Of a stretch of 64,000 nt of DNA, positions 17,610-26,174 are shown piece by piece (the stretch's first letter is position 1; the number at the start of each line of letters is the position of its first letter). Origin of the DNA: Stenotrophomonas sp. Ste86 (lineage in GTDB: Bacteria; Pseudomonadota; Gammaproteobacteria; Xanthomonadales; Xanthomonadaceae); contig NZ_JALJRW010000014.1 of NCBI RefSeq assembly GCF_024519465.1, positions 1-64,000 of the forward strand. Direction: 5' to 3'. The notes beneath the pieces were generated by a model, which searched no databases, was not told the DNA's origin, and saw only the letters and a program-made list of their open reading frames with translations. A program made the position numbers and the translations under genes.

Positions 17610-17788
17610 TCCAAAGGGGTGAAGTGGCGTCATGCAATCCATTGCGGGCCGCGCTGGGCGCGACGCCACGTTGCCGGCGGCAACACCGGCAGAAACGGAA
17701 TCGAAGCAGGGGATGTACGTGGGGCGCAGGCGGCGAGGCACGGCATGCGGCCTCGGGGCCGATAAGCTGGGCGTACACCCAGTGCTTG

Positions 17789-17807
17789 AATGATAGTCAT
17801 TATCATT
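17789..17807. promoter_or_regulatory. Fur box
   Basis: AATGATAGTCATTATCATT is a 19-bp site with perfect 7-bp arms (AATGATA/TATCATT), close to the Fur consensus. It lies between the divergent siderophore receptor and the class V aminotransferase, 79 bp before the latter's start. It could control both. Confidence 0.8.
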
Positions 17808-17885
17808 TCGTTCGGCAAGCATCCTGCATGGGTTCGACACGTCGGCGTGGCCATACTGGCGTCCCCACACACAGCAGGAAAATCG

Positions 17886-19100
17886 ATGAGCGATCCGGTG
17901 GTGCTGCCTGCAATCGACGGGCGCACGCCTGCGCAACTGGCCGGCGACGAGGCCTGGTGGGCGCAGGTGCGCGCGCTGTACGACCTCACCGACGAGGTGG
18001 TGATGCTCGACAACGGCTACTGGGGCGCGATGGCGCGGCCGGTGCTGCAGGCCTACCAGCAGGCCACCGCGACAGTGAACGCCGGCAACGCCTGGTTCGG
18101 TCGACTGGCGTTCCCACCGCTGTTTGAACAGGCGCGGGTGCAGCTGGCGCAGGCGCTGGGCGTGGACACTGACGAAATCGCGCTGACCCGGGGTGCGACC
18201 GAGGCGATGCAGGCCTTGATCGGTGGCTACAACCGGCTCGGCCCGGGCGATGGCGTGCTGTATGCCGACACCGACTACGACAGCATGATCAGCGCGATGC
18301 AGTGGCTGCACGCACGGCGTGGCGTGGACGTGCAGCGCATCGTGCTGCCCGAGCCATTCGACCACGACGGCATCGTGGATGCCTACCGGCAGGCGCTGGC
18401 CCGCCACCCGCGTACGCGCCTGTTGCTGCTCACCCAGGTCAACCACCGCAACGGCATGCTGCTGCCGGTGGCCGAGATCGCCGCGCTGGCGCGTGCGGCC
18501 GGGGCGGAGGTGGTACTCGATGCCGCCCATGGGATCGGCCAGGTCGACACGCCGCTGCGCGCGCTGGGCGTGGATTTCGTCGGTATCAACCTGCACAAGT
18601 GGATCGGCGCCCCGGTCGGTGTCGGCGCGATCTACGTGCGTCGCGGACGGGTGCGCGATCTCGATCCCTACATGGGCGAGGCCGACCACGACGATATCGG
18701 CACCCGCATCCATACCGGCACGGTCAACTTCGCCGCCTACATGGCCTTGCCGGTCGCGCTCGAGCTACACCAGCGGATAGGTGTGGCCAACAAGCGTGCG
18801 CGGCTGCTGCACCTGCGCAACCGCTGGCTGGATGCGCTGCGCGATGACGACCGGGTGCAATTGCTGGCGTCGGCCGATCCGCGCCTGTCCAGCGCCATTG
18901 CCTCGTTCCGGCTGCACGGCCAGACCACGATGGCCGACAACACCGCCATCGCCGAACGCATGGTCCGCCAGTCCAGCGTGTTCGTGCTTCCGCGCGAGGG
19001 TCTGGCGTCGGGCGCGTGCCTGCGCGTGACCCCGGGTATTTTCAGCACCCCGGCGCAGATGGACGCGTTGGTCGGGGCGGTGCGGGCGGCACTGGACTGA
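17886..19100 (+). CDS. Class V aminotransferase (isopenicillin N epimerase/cysteine desulfurase-like)
   Basis: PLP enzyme of 404 aa. Asp212 (VVLDAAHGIGQ) should pair with the pyridine nitrogen, and Lys238 (GINLHKWIGAP) is the Schiff-base lysine. The pattern TRGATEAMQALI...YADTDYDSM places it with the isopenicillin-N-epimerase-like branch more than with IscS/SufS; no cysteine-desulfurase active loop was seen. AGGAAA precedes the ATG. It lies opposite the siderophore receptor across a shared Fur box, so iron control is plausible, but the substrate is unknown. Its 3' end nearly touches the convergent antitoxin gene (6 bp). Confidence 0.88.
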   Translation: MSDPVVLPAIDGRTPAQLAGDEAWWAQVRALYDLTDEVVMLDNGYWGAMARPVLQAYQQATATVNAGNAWFGRLAFPPLFEQARVQLAQALGVDTDEIALTRGATEAMQALIGGYNRLGPGDGVLYADTDYDSMISAMQWLHARRGVDVQRIVLPEPFDHDGIVDAYRQALARHPRTRLLLLTQVNHRNGMLLPVAEIAALARAAGAEVVLDAAHGIGQVDTPLRALGVDFVGINLHKWIGAPVGVGAIYVRRGRVRDLDPYMGEADHDDIGTRIHTGTVNFAAYMALPVALELHQRIGVANKRARLLHLRNRWLDALRDDDRVQLLASADPRLSSAIASFRLHGQTTMADNTAIAERMVRQSSVFVLPREGLASGACLRVTPGIFSTPAQMDALVGAVRAALD

Positions 19101-19106
19101 GCAGCA

Positions 19107-19412
19107 TCAGATAACGCTAGGTGGTTCCAGCGGTTCGATGGTCAGCCGCACCCCCAACGCGCCGAGCACGCGCTGGACCGTGTCAAAACGCGGGTGTGCG
19201 CCTGGCTTCAGCGCCTTGTAGAGGCTTTCGCGGCCCAGGCCAGCAGCCTCGGCAACCTGCGACATGCCGCGCGCGCGGGTCACCGCCTGTAGCGCGTCCT
19301 GGAAATGCACGGCATCATCGGCCGCCAGCGCTTCGGTCAGGTACACCGCAATGGCGGCGTCGTCGACCAGATGATCGGCAGGGTCGAAAGCGAGGAGTGT
19401 GGGCTTGCGCAT
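19107..19412 (-). CDS. Addiction-module antidote protein (HigA-like antitoxin)
   Basis: A 101-aa DNA-binding antitoxin. The C-terminal half is a helix-turn-helix (GMSQVAEAAGLGRESLYKALKPGAHPRFDTVQRVLGALGVRLTI), typical of the putative addiction-module antidote family (HI1420 type). The start at 19412 gives MRKPTLLAFDPADHL, the usual opening of this family. The gene follows the toxin gene by 37 bp; the toxin-first order is that of higBA-type modules. It should neutralise the toxin and repress the operon, probably at the palindrome 19751-19768. Confidence 0.9.
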   Translation of the reverse strand: MRKPTLLAFDPADHLVDDAAIAVYLTEALAADDAVHFQDALQAVTRARGMSQVAEAAGLGRESLYKALKPGAHPRFDTVQRVLGALGVRLTIEPLEPPSVI

Positions 19413-19449
19413 GGGGTAGGTCCTGGAGAGAGCAGCGTGGCATTCCGCG

Positions 19450-19740
19450 CTAGAGCTGGTCGGCAATCCGTTGCGCCTTCTGTATGTCCGATCCTTGGCT
19501 GTCCTTGTCGCCGGCGCACAACAGGATGATCAACTGCCTGCCACGCCGCGTGAAATACACGCGGTAGTCCGGGCCATGGTGAACACGAAGTTCGCTGACA
19601 CCCCCGCCGACGGTCTTGACGTCACCGGCAAGGCCGTTGGCCAGCCGCTGGATCCGTTCTGCGATGACCGCGCGGGCGCGGGTGTCGCGCAATCGGCGCA
19701 GCCACCTGTCTAACGCCTCGGTTGCCTGCACCAATACCAT
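19450..19740 (-). CDS. RelE/ParE-superfamily toxin (Gp49/HigB-like)
   Basis: A 96-aa toxin of the phage-derived Gp49-like group: LDRWLRRLRDTRARAVIAERIQRLANGLAGDVKTVGGGVSELRVHHGPDYRVYFTRRG, then LLCAGDKDSQGSDIQKAQRIA. The motif GVSELR...GPDYRVYF and the C-terminal GDK-Q-DI-KA are family marks. Such toxins cut mRNA at the ribosome. The start was set at 19740 (MVLVQATEALDRW), since the extra upstream residues would be coded by the operator palindrome. Toxin first, antitoxin second. Confidence 0.9.
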   Translation of the reverse strand: MVLVQATEALDRWLRRLRDTRARAVIAERIQRLANGLAGDVKTVGGGVSELRVHHGPDYRVYFTRRGRQLIILLCAGDKDSQGSDIQKAQRIADQL

Positions 19741-19750
19741 AGGGGTAAAG

Positions 19751-19768
19751 TGTATCCATATGGATACA
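19751..19768. promoter_or_regulatory. Perfect 18-bp palindrome, probable toxin-antitoxin operator
   Basis: TGTATCCATATGGATACA, fully self-complementary, ends 11 bp before the toxin ATG in an AT-rich patch within GC-rich DNA. This is where an autorepressing antitoxin would bind. Confidence 0.75.
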
Positions 19769-19806
19769 AAGTGCAACCGTCAAGGCTGACGGTGTCGTGC
19801 GCTCCC

Positions 19807-20208
19807 TCATCGCTTCGCGCACGCCCTCTTGATCTCGTCCTCGATGCGGGGCGGGGCGGGCCGGCCGAAGGCCTCGCCCATCTCGCGGCGCAGGCGCAGG
19901 TCCTGGCACTGCTCCGGATCGACCGAGCCGTCGATCACCGTGCCACGCACCGCCGGCGGGCCGCGGCCGGCATCGGCCTGCATGCGGCGGCGCGCGTCAT
20001 ACAACTCGCGCTGGGCGCGGGTGCGCTCTTCCCAGCTCAGGTTGGGGTCCTTGGTGATCGGCCGGGTCACGCCGGTGTCCTGCTCGGGCGGGCAGGGCAC
20101 GGTCTGGTAGATGGTCTGGCCGCCGGCCGCGCATTTGTACACGCGCCCGGCATGGGCGCTGCTGGCCAGCGCGCACAGCGCCAGCGTCACGATGATCCGT
20201 CGCATCAT
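19807..20208 (-). CDS. DUF4124 domain-containing secreted protein
   Basis: A 133-aa protein with a signal peptide (1-20, ending AHA) followed at once by a DUF4124 motif (GRVYKCAAGGQTIYQTVPCPPEQ), a small secreted domain common in Xanthomonadaceae and other gammaproteobacteria. The remainder is a charged helix (SWEERTRAQRELYDARRRMQADAG) and a Cys-containing tail. Function unknown. Monocistronic as far as can be seen. Confidence 0.82.
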   Translation of the reverse strand: MMRRIIVTLALCALASSAHAGRVYKCAAGGQTIYQTVPCPPEQDTGVTRPITKDPNLSWEERTRAQRELYDARRRMQADAGRGPPAVRGTVIDGSVDPEQCQDLRLRREMGEAFGRPAPPRIEDEIKRACAKR

Positions 20209-20303
20209 TCCCCCTGTGGGCCACTCCAGCCCGGAATGCGCGGCAGAATACGCGAACTACTTCACAAAAACACCCGGTCAAATCGTCAACCGGGGTGCCG
20301 CTG

Positions 20304-21596
20304 CTACCAGTGCATCCACACCGTCACCGCGTGCAGCAGCAGGCCGATCAGGCCACCGACCAGGGTGCCGTTGAAGCGGATGAACTGCAGGTCCCGGCCG
20401 ACGCTCAGTTCCAGCTGTTCGACCAGGTGGCGCTCGTCCCAGCCCTTGACGGTCTGCGCGATGTGCTGGGTGACGCCCTCGCGCAACCGGCTGGTGAGGC
20501 GTTCGGCGCCGTCCATCAGGTGCTGGTTGAGGGCGTCGCGCAGCGAGGGATCGTCCTGCAACGCCTGGCCGACCGAGGCCAGGCTGCGGCGCAGGTGACC
20601 GGCCAGCGCCGAGTCTTCGCTGGACAGGTCCGCGCGCAGGCTGGCGTGGATGCGTTCCCACAGCCCCTGCACGTAGTCCTGCACGGCCGGGTGGTCGATC
20701 ACCTGCTGCTTGATCTGGTCGATCTTGTCGGCCAGCGCCGGGTCGCTTCGCAGGCGCTGGATGTAGTCGGCCAGCCAGGCCTCATAGTCCCGGCGCAGCG
20801 GGTGCTCGGGCTGGGCCAGAATCTGCTGCAGCTCCTCCAGCACCGCATGGGCCATGCGTTCGGCGAGGCTGTCGCCGATCTCATCGATCGGTTTGACCCA
20901 GTTGACCGTGCTGGCGAGCTTGGGCCATTCGCGCTGCAGGTAGCGCACGATCAGTTCGGAGGCGCGTTGCTTGACCGACGGGTTGTCCAGCCATTCGCTG
21001 ACGCGGGTGAGGCCCTCGTCCAGCACGCGCTGGTGGCGGTTGTCGGCGGTGAGCAGGCCGAGCAGTTCGCCGGCGGTGGCCGCGGCGTTCCATTGCCGCA
21101 ACTGCTGGATCACAAAGCCCTGGATGCTGCGCCGGACGGCGGCCTCGTCGAGGAAGTCCAGCGCCTGCAATGCCCAGCCGCGCGCCATGTCGGCGAGCAG
21201 TTTCGAGCGTGCCGGATCGGCCAGCCAACTGCCGAGCCGGCTGGCCGGGTCGAACACCTGCAGCCGCGCCAGCAGCGCTTTCGGTTCCAGGAACTGGTCG
21301 CGCACGAACACCGCCAGGCTGTCGGCGATGCGCTCCTTGCTGTGCGGAATGATCGCCGTGTGCGGGATCGGCAGGCCGAGCGGGCGGCGGAACAAGGCCA
21401 CCACCGCGAACCAGTCGGCCAGCGCGCCCACTGCGGCCGCCTCGCAGAACGCCGAGACCCAGGCCCAGATGCCGCGTTCGCCCTGCCAGTGGCTGACCAC
21501 GAAACCGGCCAGCATCGCCACCAGCATGGCCAGCGCGATCAGTTTGAGGCGGCGCAGCTGGGCGCGGCGCGGGTCGGGCGGCGAAATGGTCGTCAT
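20304..21596 (-). CDS. DUF445 family membrane protein (YjiN-like)
   Basis: A 430-aa protein. An N-terminal membrane segment (LIALAMLVAMLAGFVVSHW) is followed by the DUF445 signature EAAAVGALADWFAVVALFRRPLGLPIPHTAIIPHSKERIADSLAVFV, a long amphipathic helical body with many Arg/Glu/Leu repeats, and a C-terminal helix (FNGTLVGGLIGLLLHAVTVW). The family is anchored at both ends in the inner membrane; its role is not established. It is preceded by a REP cluster. Confidence 0.88.
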   Translation of the reverse strand: MTTISPPDPRRAQLRRLKLIALAMLVAMLAGFVVSHWQGERGIWAWVSAFCEAAAVGALADWFAVVALFRRPLGLPIPHTAIIPHSKERIADSLAVFVRDQFLEPKALLARLQVFDPASRLGSWLADPARSKLLADMARGWALQALDFLDEAAVRRSIQGFVIQQLRQWNAAATAGELLGLLTADNRHQRVLDEGLTRVSEWLDNPSVKQRASELIVRYLQREWPKLASTVNWVKPIDEIGDSLAERMAHAVLEELQQILAQPEHPLRRDYEAWLADYIQRLRSDPALADKIDQIKQQVIDHPAVQDYVQGLWERIHASLRADLSSEDSALAGHLRRSLASVGQALQDDPSLRDALNQHLMDGAERLTSRLREGVTQHIAQTVKGWDERHLVEQLELSVGRDLQFIRFNGTLVGGLIGLLLHAVTVWMHW

Positions 21597-21630
21597 GCCA
21601 ACAGTCTAACCACCCCCGCATGATCGCCCG

Positions 21631-21803
21631 GTAGTGCCGGCCGCTGGCCGGCAACCACGCACACCCCACCGAAGAGCGGTAGTGCCGGCCGCTTGCCGGC
21701 AACCACGCCCACCCACCGAAGAGAGGTAGTGCCGGCCGCTGGCCGGCAACCACGCACCCCCCACCGAAGGTTCATGAACTTGCCGGCCAACGGCCGGCAC
21801 TAC
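21631..21803. repeat. REP (SMAG-like) cluster: three direct copies and one inverted
   Basis: GTAGTGCCGGCCGCTGGCC-type 22-mers at 21631-21652, 21679-21700 and 21726-21747 are spaced about 48 bp apart with similar linkers (AACCACGC...CACCGAAG). An inverted copy lies at 21782-21803. The cluster ends 2 bp before the stop codon of the ParB-like gene. Confidence 0.9.
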
Positions 21804-21804
21804 C

Positions 21805-22680
21805 TCAGGCCTCGGCCAACTGCTTGCGCAGCGCGGCCAGCTGCTGGCGCAGTGCATCGTTCTCCAGCGTCAGCGCGATCACGCGCTGGCGCAGCTCGGC
21901 CGGGCCCTCGCCCAGCGCACTGAGCGCGTCAGCGATTTCCGCCTCGCGGCTGGGGTCGATCTCCATGCCGTCATCGGCGCTGTGCAGCACCTCCTGCACC
22001 GGCTTGCGCGGTTTGCGCTTGGCCTCGCGCACGCGCTTGGCGGCCTGCTTCAGCTCGTCCTTGCCGCCGACCGCCGCCGCGCGCTGCTCCGCTTCGGGCA
22101 GGTCAGCCACGGCCGCTGCCGCGCTGATCGAGATGACGCCGGTCTTGACCGCTTCCACCAGCTCCGGGGCGGCCTGCTTGTGGATGCGCTCGATCATCGT
22201 CACTTGGCTGCTGCTCAGCCGCGCCTCGCGCGCCATGTCGGCACGGCTGACCTTCGGCGCAGCGGCCCACGGCGGGCTGTCCTCATCGCTCTCGGGGCCG
22301 GCGTCGGCGATCTCGCCGTCGCTTTCCTTCTGCAGCTGGGCCTGCTCGATGCGGCGGCGCTCGGCCAGGATGTCGCGCTTGCGCAGCGCCAGCACGCCGC
22401 GCTGGAAGTCGGACACGCTGCGACGGCCCAGGTGCTGCTCGATCATCCACAGGTGCACATCATCCATCGACTGGAAGCGGGTGTTCTGCACGGTCTGGAA
22501 CGGCAATCCGTGCTTCTGGCAGATGCCGAACCGGTTGTGCCCGTCCACCAGCACATCACCCCACAGCACCAGTGCATCGCGGCAGCCTTCGGCCAGGATG
22601 CTGCGCTCCAGCGCGTCGTGCTCGTCCGGGGTCAGGGGATCGATGTAGGCCTTGAGTTCTTCTTTGACGACAATGTCCAT
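21805..22680 (-). CDS. ParB N-terminal-like nuclease/partition domain protein
   Basis: A 291-aa cytoplasmic protein. Residues 1-60 resemble a ParB/Srx-like fold (DPLTPDEHDALERSILAEGCRDALVLWGDVLVDGHNRFGIC), a central helix-turn-helix-like part follows (VSRADMAREARLSSSQVTMIERIHKQA), and the C-terminus is a leucine-zipper-like coil (LTLENDALRQQLAALRKQLAEA). A chromosomal ParB with a neighbouring ParA is not present here, so this is an orphan ParB-domain regulator, perhaps of plasmid or phage origin. Not part of the polyamine locus by distance or direction alone. Confidence 0.8.
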   Translation of the reverse strand: MDIVVKEELKAYIDPLTPDEHDALERSILAEGCRDALVLWGDVLVDGHNRFGICQKHGLPFQTVQNTRFQSMDDVHLWMIEQHLGRRSVSDFQRGVLALRKRDILAERRRIEQAQLQKESDGEIADAGPESDEDSPPWAAAPKVSRADMAREARLSSSQVTMIERIHKQAAPELVEAVKTGVISISAAAAVADLPEAEQRAAAVGGKDELKQAAKRVREAKRKPRKPVQEVLHSADDGMEIDPSREAEIADALSALGEGPAELRQRVIALTLENDALRQQLAALRKQLAEA

Positions 22681-22759
22681 GCAATCCGGTACGCGAGCGA
22701 AACGTGACCGACCATTGTAAGGATCGCGGCGGTCGCCGTCGTCGCCGCCCGATTCAGGC

Positions 22760-24118
22760 TCAGCCGGTGGCGCTGATCATGTCGCCCAGGATTTCCACGA
22801 TACGGTCGATCTGCGCCTTGTCGATGATCAGCGGCGGCGACAGCGCGATCACATCGCCGGTGCAGCGCACCAGCAGGCCGCCATCGCGGAAGCAGCGTTC
22901 GAACACCTCGTAGCCGCGCGCGCCCGGGGCATCCTTGCGTGGCATCAGTTCCACCGCGCCGATCAACCCGAAGTTGCGGATGTCGATCACGTGCGGCAGC
23001 CCGCGCAGGCTGTGCAGCGCCGACTGCCAGTACTCGCCCAGCTCGATGGCGCGCTCGAACAGGTGGTCTTCGGCATACGTGTCCAGCGTGGCCAGCGCGG
23101 CGGCGCAGGCCAGCGGATGGGCCGAATAGGTATAGCCATGGAACAACTCGATCGCCGCCGGCGGGCCCTGCATGAAGGCCGCATGCACCGTGTCCGAGAC
23201 CAGCGTGGCGCCCATCGGCACCGCGCCGTTGGTGAGCCCCTTGGCCAGCGTCATCAGGTCCGGGGTGACCCCGAAGCGCTGTGCGGCGAAAGCGTTGCCG
23301 ACCCGGCCGAAACCGGTGATGACCTCATCGAACACCAGCAGGATGCCGTGCTGGTCGCAGATTTCGCGCAGCCGCTGCAGGTAGCCCGGCGCCGGCAGGA
23401 TCACCCCGGCCGAGCCGGCGATCGGTTCGACGAACACCGCGGCAATCGTCGAAGCATCGTGCAGCGCGATCAGCCGCTCCAGGTCTTCGGCCAGCTCGGC
23501 GCCATGCCGGGGCAGGCCGGGACTGAACGCGTTGCGTGACAGGTCCAGGGTGTGGCGCAGGAAATCGCTGCCGGCCAGCAGTGGCCCGAACGTTTTTCGG
23601 TTGTTCGGCAGCCCGCCGATCGACATACCGCCGAAACCGACCCCGTGGTAAGCCTTCTCGCGGCCGATGAAGCGGGTCCGTTGACCCTCGCCGCGCAGCC
23701 GGTGGTAGGCCAGCACGATCTTCATCGCGGTATCCACCGCTTCGGAACCGGAATTGCTGAAGAACACATGGTTGAGCGGGGCCGGGGCGAGGGCAGCCAG
23801 TCGCTGTGCCAGCACGAACGGCAGCGGCGTACCCATCTGGAACGGCGGGGCGAAGTCCAGTATGGCCGCCTGCTGCTGGATCGCCTGCACGATCCGCGGG
23901 CGTGCATGGCCGGCGTTGCAGCACCACAGCCCGGCTGCCGCGTCCAGCACCGGGCGGTCGTCGACATCGTGGTAGTACATGCCCTCGGCGCGCACCAGCA
24001 GGCGCGGCGCCGACTTGAACTGGCGGTTGGCGCTGAACGGCATCCAGAACGCCTCCAGCGACTCGGGGCGCTGCTGGGACAAGGACGACAACGGGGTGTC
24101 GGCACGGCGCATCGGCAT
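22760..24118 (-). CDS. Class III omega-aminotransferase, beta-alanine:pyruvate type
   Basis: PLP enzyme of 452 aa close in pattern to beta-alanine:pyruvate transaminases (FWMPFSANRQF...; GLWCCNAGHARPRI). Asp264 (LLVFDEVITGFGR) and the Schiff-base Lys293 (LAKGLTNGAVPMG) are present. It moves an amino group from a terminal amine to pyruvate. Divergent from puuC with a 104-bp shared promoter region, it is a good candidate for the GABA or polyamine transamination step of the putrescine pathway, since no PuuE/GabT gene is in the window. Substrate inferred only. Confidence 0.9.
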   Translation of the reverse strand: MPMRRADTPLSSLSQQRPESLEAFWMPFSANRQFKSAPRLLVRAEGMYYHDVDDRPVLDAAAGLWCCNAGHARPRIVQAIQQQAAILDFAPPFQMGTPLPFVLAQRLAALAPAPLNHVFFSNSGSEAVDTAMKIVLAYHRLRGEGQRTRFIGREKAYHGVGFGGMSIGGLPNNRKTFGPLLAGSDFLRHTLDLSRNAFSPGLPRHGAELAEDLERLIALHDASTIAAVFVEPIAGSAGVILPAPGYLQRLREICDQHGILLVFDEVITGFGRVGNAFAAQRFGVTPDLMTLAKGLTNGAVPMGATLVSDTVHAAFMQGPPAAIELFHGYTYSAHPLACAAALATLDTYAEDHLFERAIELGEYWQSALHSLRGLPHVIDIRNFGLIGAVELMPRKDAPGARGYEVFERCFRDGGLLVRCTGDVIALSPPLIIDKAQIDRIVEILGDMISATG

Positions 24119-24222
24119 CTCCGCAGGAACCGGTTGATCACGACTTTATCGCAGATGCATCACGATGCGCAGCGAGGACGGCGGGTATAAAAAGGAGCCC
24201 GAACACCCCCTTGGAGCCCCGC

Positions 24223-25725
24223 ATGCGTGCCCACCCCACCCGCGACGACTGGCAGCGCCAGGCCGATGCACTGGTCGTGCACGGCCAGGCCTTCATCGAT
24301 GGCCGCTACGTGGACGCCGCCGACGGCGCGCGGTTCGCCTGCATCAGCCCGATCGACGGTCGGGTGCTGGCCCAGGTCGCCGACTGCGCGGCGGCGGACG
24401 TGGAGCGTGCGGTCGCCGTCGCCCGGCGCAGCTTCGATGCCGGGCACTGGTCGCGTGCGGCACCGGTGCACCGCAAGCAGGTGCTGCTGCGCCTGGCCGA
24501 CCTGGTCGAACAGCACGCCGACGAACTGGCATTGCTGGAGAGCCTGGACATGGGCAAGCCGGTGCGCGACGCACGCCAGGGCGATCTGCCCGGCGCGGTG
24601 CGCTGCCTGCGCTGGACCGCCGAGGCCATCGACAAGGTGTACGGCGAGATCGCCCCGACCGCGCTGGATACGTTGGGCCTGGTCAGTCGCGAGCCGATCG
24701 GCGTCGTGGCGGCGATCGTGCCGTGGAATTTCCCGCTGCTGATGGCTTGCTGGAAGATTGCCCCGGCACTGGCGGCGGGCAACTCGCTGATCCTCAAGCC
24801 GTCCGAGCGCTCGCCGTTGAGCGCGATCCGGTTTGCTGCGCTGGTTGCCGAGGCCGGCGTGCCCGAGGGCGTGTTCAACGTGCTGCCCGGCCATGGCCAG
24901 CCCACCGGCGAACCGCTGGCCCTGCACATGGACGTGGACGCACTGGCCTTCACCGGTTCCACCGCCGTGGGCAAGCGCCTGCTGCAGTGCGCCGGACGCT
25001 CCAACCTCAAACGCACCTGGCTGGAATGCGGCGGCAAGAGTCCCAACCTGGTGTTCGCCGACGCACCGGATCTGGACAAGGCGGCGCAGGCCGCGGCCAC
25101 CGGCATCTTCTACAACCAGGGCGAGGTGTGCACGGCGGCCTCGCGGCTGCTGGTACAGCGCTCCATCCAGGACGAATTCGTCACCCGGGTGCTGGCCCAC
25201 GCGCGACGCATGCAGCCGGGGCATCCCTTCGATCCCGACGCGCCGATGGGCGCGCTGGTGGACAACGCACACGCCGAGCATGTGCTGGACTACATCAACC
25301 GTGGCCAGGCCGAAGGCGCACGCCTGTTGCTCGGTGGCAAGCGGGTGGAGGTGGTGGCCGGCGGCAGCTACGTGCAGCCCACCGTGTTCGATGAGGTGGA
25401 CGCCAGCCACACCATCGCGCGCGAGGAGATCTTCGGGCCGGTGTTGTCCGTGCTTGGTTTCGACCATGAGGCCGATGCGTTGCGCCTGGCCAACGATTCC
25501 AGCTACGGGCTGGCTGCGGGGCTGTGGACCGGCGATCTGGGCCGCGCCCACCGCGTGGCCCGCCAGCTGCGCGCGGGCAGCGTGTGGGTCAACCAGTGGG
25601 ATGGCGGCGACATGACCGCGCCGTTCGGCGGCTACAAGCAGTCCGGCATCGGCCGCGACAAATCGCTGCATGCCTTCGACAAGTACACCGAGATCAAGGC
25701 AACCTGGATCCACCTGGGGGAGTGA
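24223..25725 (+). CDS. puuC: Aldehyde dehydrogenase, PuuC-like (gamma-glutamyl-aminobutyraldehyde dehydrogenase)
   Basis: NAD(P)-dependent oxidation of gamma-glutamyl-gamma-aminobutyraldehyde in putrescine breakdown. The 500 aa carry general base Glu268 (WLECGGKSPN) and catalytic Cys303 (NQGEVCTAASR). The C-terminal GGDMTAPFGGYKQSGIGRDKSLHAFDKYTEIK is typical of PuuC and related amino-aldehyde dehydrogenases. The ATG at 24223 is preceded by TTGGAG; the longer frame uses TTG and lacks support. TATAAA at 24186-24191 may be a -10 box. Confidence 0.9.
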   Translation: MRAHPTRDDWQRQADALVVHGQAFIDGRYVDAADGARFACISPIDGRVLAQVADCAAADVERAVAVARRSFDAGHWSRAAPVHRKQVLLRLADLVEQHADELALLESLDMGKPVRDARQGDLPGAVRCLRWTAEAIDKVYGEIAPTALDTLGLVSREPIGVVAAIVPWNFPLLMACWKIAPALAAGNSLILKPSERSPLSAIRFAALVAEAGVPEGVFNVLPGHGQPTGEPLALHMDVDALAFTGSTAVGKRLLQCAGRSNLKRTWLECGGKSPNLVFADAPDLDKAAQAAATGIFYNQGEVCTAASRLLVQRSIQDEFVTRVLAHARRMQPGHPFDPDAPMGALVDNAHAEHVLDYINRGQAEGARLLLGGKRVEVVAGGSYVQPTVFDEVDASHTIAREEIFGPVLSVLGFDHEADALRLANDSSYGLAAGLWTGDLGRAHRVARQLRAGSVWVNQWDGGDMTAPFGGYKQSGIGRDKSLHAFDKYTEIKATWIHLGE

Positions 25726-25731
25726 GCCGGG

Positions 25732-26115
25732 TCAGCAATCCTGGCGCTGGTGGATCAGCGCCTCGCGCAGCAGGTCGCGGTCGCGTTCGTTGAGCGCGTT
25801 CTGGAAATAGTCGACCTGTGCGGTACTCGACCGGCACGGATCGACGACGTAGCCCGGCGGCCACATCCGCAGTGACTGGGCGATGCCCTGCACGATCTGT
25901 TCGGGGGTGAGGCCGCGCGTCATGCGGAAGCGCTCACCACCCCGATCGCGCACGCGTGGCACCCGCGCAGGCCCGGCGAAGACTTCCTCGACGACGACAT
26001 TCCCTGTCCATCCTGACGGCATCGACCGGCTCTGAGCGCTGCCTGCGCCTGGAGTTCCACTGCGTCGCACGGGCTGCGTGCGCGGTCGCAGGCTGACGGT
26101 CACGTCTGCAACCAT
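25732..26115 (-). CDS. Hypothetical protein, 127 aa
   Basis: Not recognised. The first 60 residues are Pro/Ser/Arg-rich and look disordered. The C-terminal half (RMTRGLTPEQIVQGIAQSLRMWPPGYVVDPCRSSTAQVDYFQNALNERDRDLLREALIHQRQDC) looks like a genuine small domain with two Cys. The true start is unsure: 26115 is the ATG giving MVADVTVSLRP, but an even later start is possible. It is convergent with puuC (6 bp) and divergent from the MFS gene. Confidence 0.5.
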   Translation of the reverse strand: MVADVTVSLRPRTQPVRRSGTPGAGSAQSRSMPSGWTGNVVVEEVFAGPARVPRVRDRGGERFRMTRGLTPEQIVQGIAQSLRMWPPGYVVDPCRSSTAQVDYFQNALNERDRDLLREALIHQRQDC

Positions 26116-26174
26116 CGCCCGCGCCGGGGCGGGGGCGTGGCAGAATCCGGCAGCTGCCCTTTTTCGTGTGCCCG

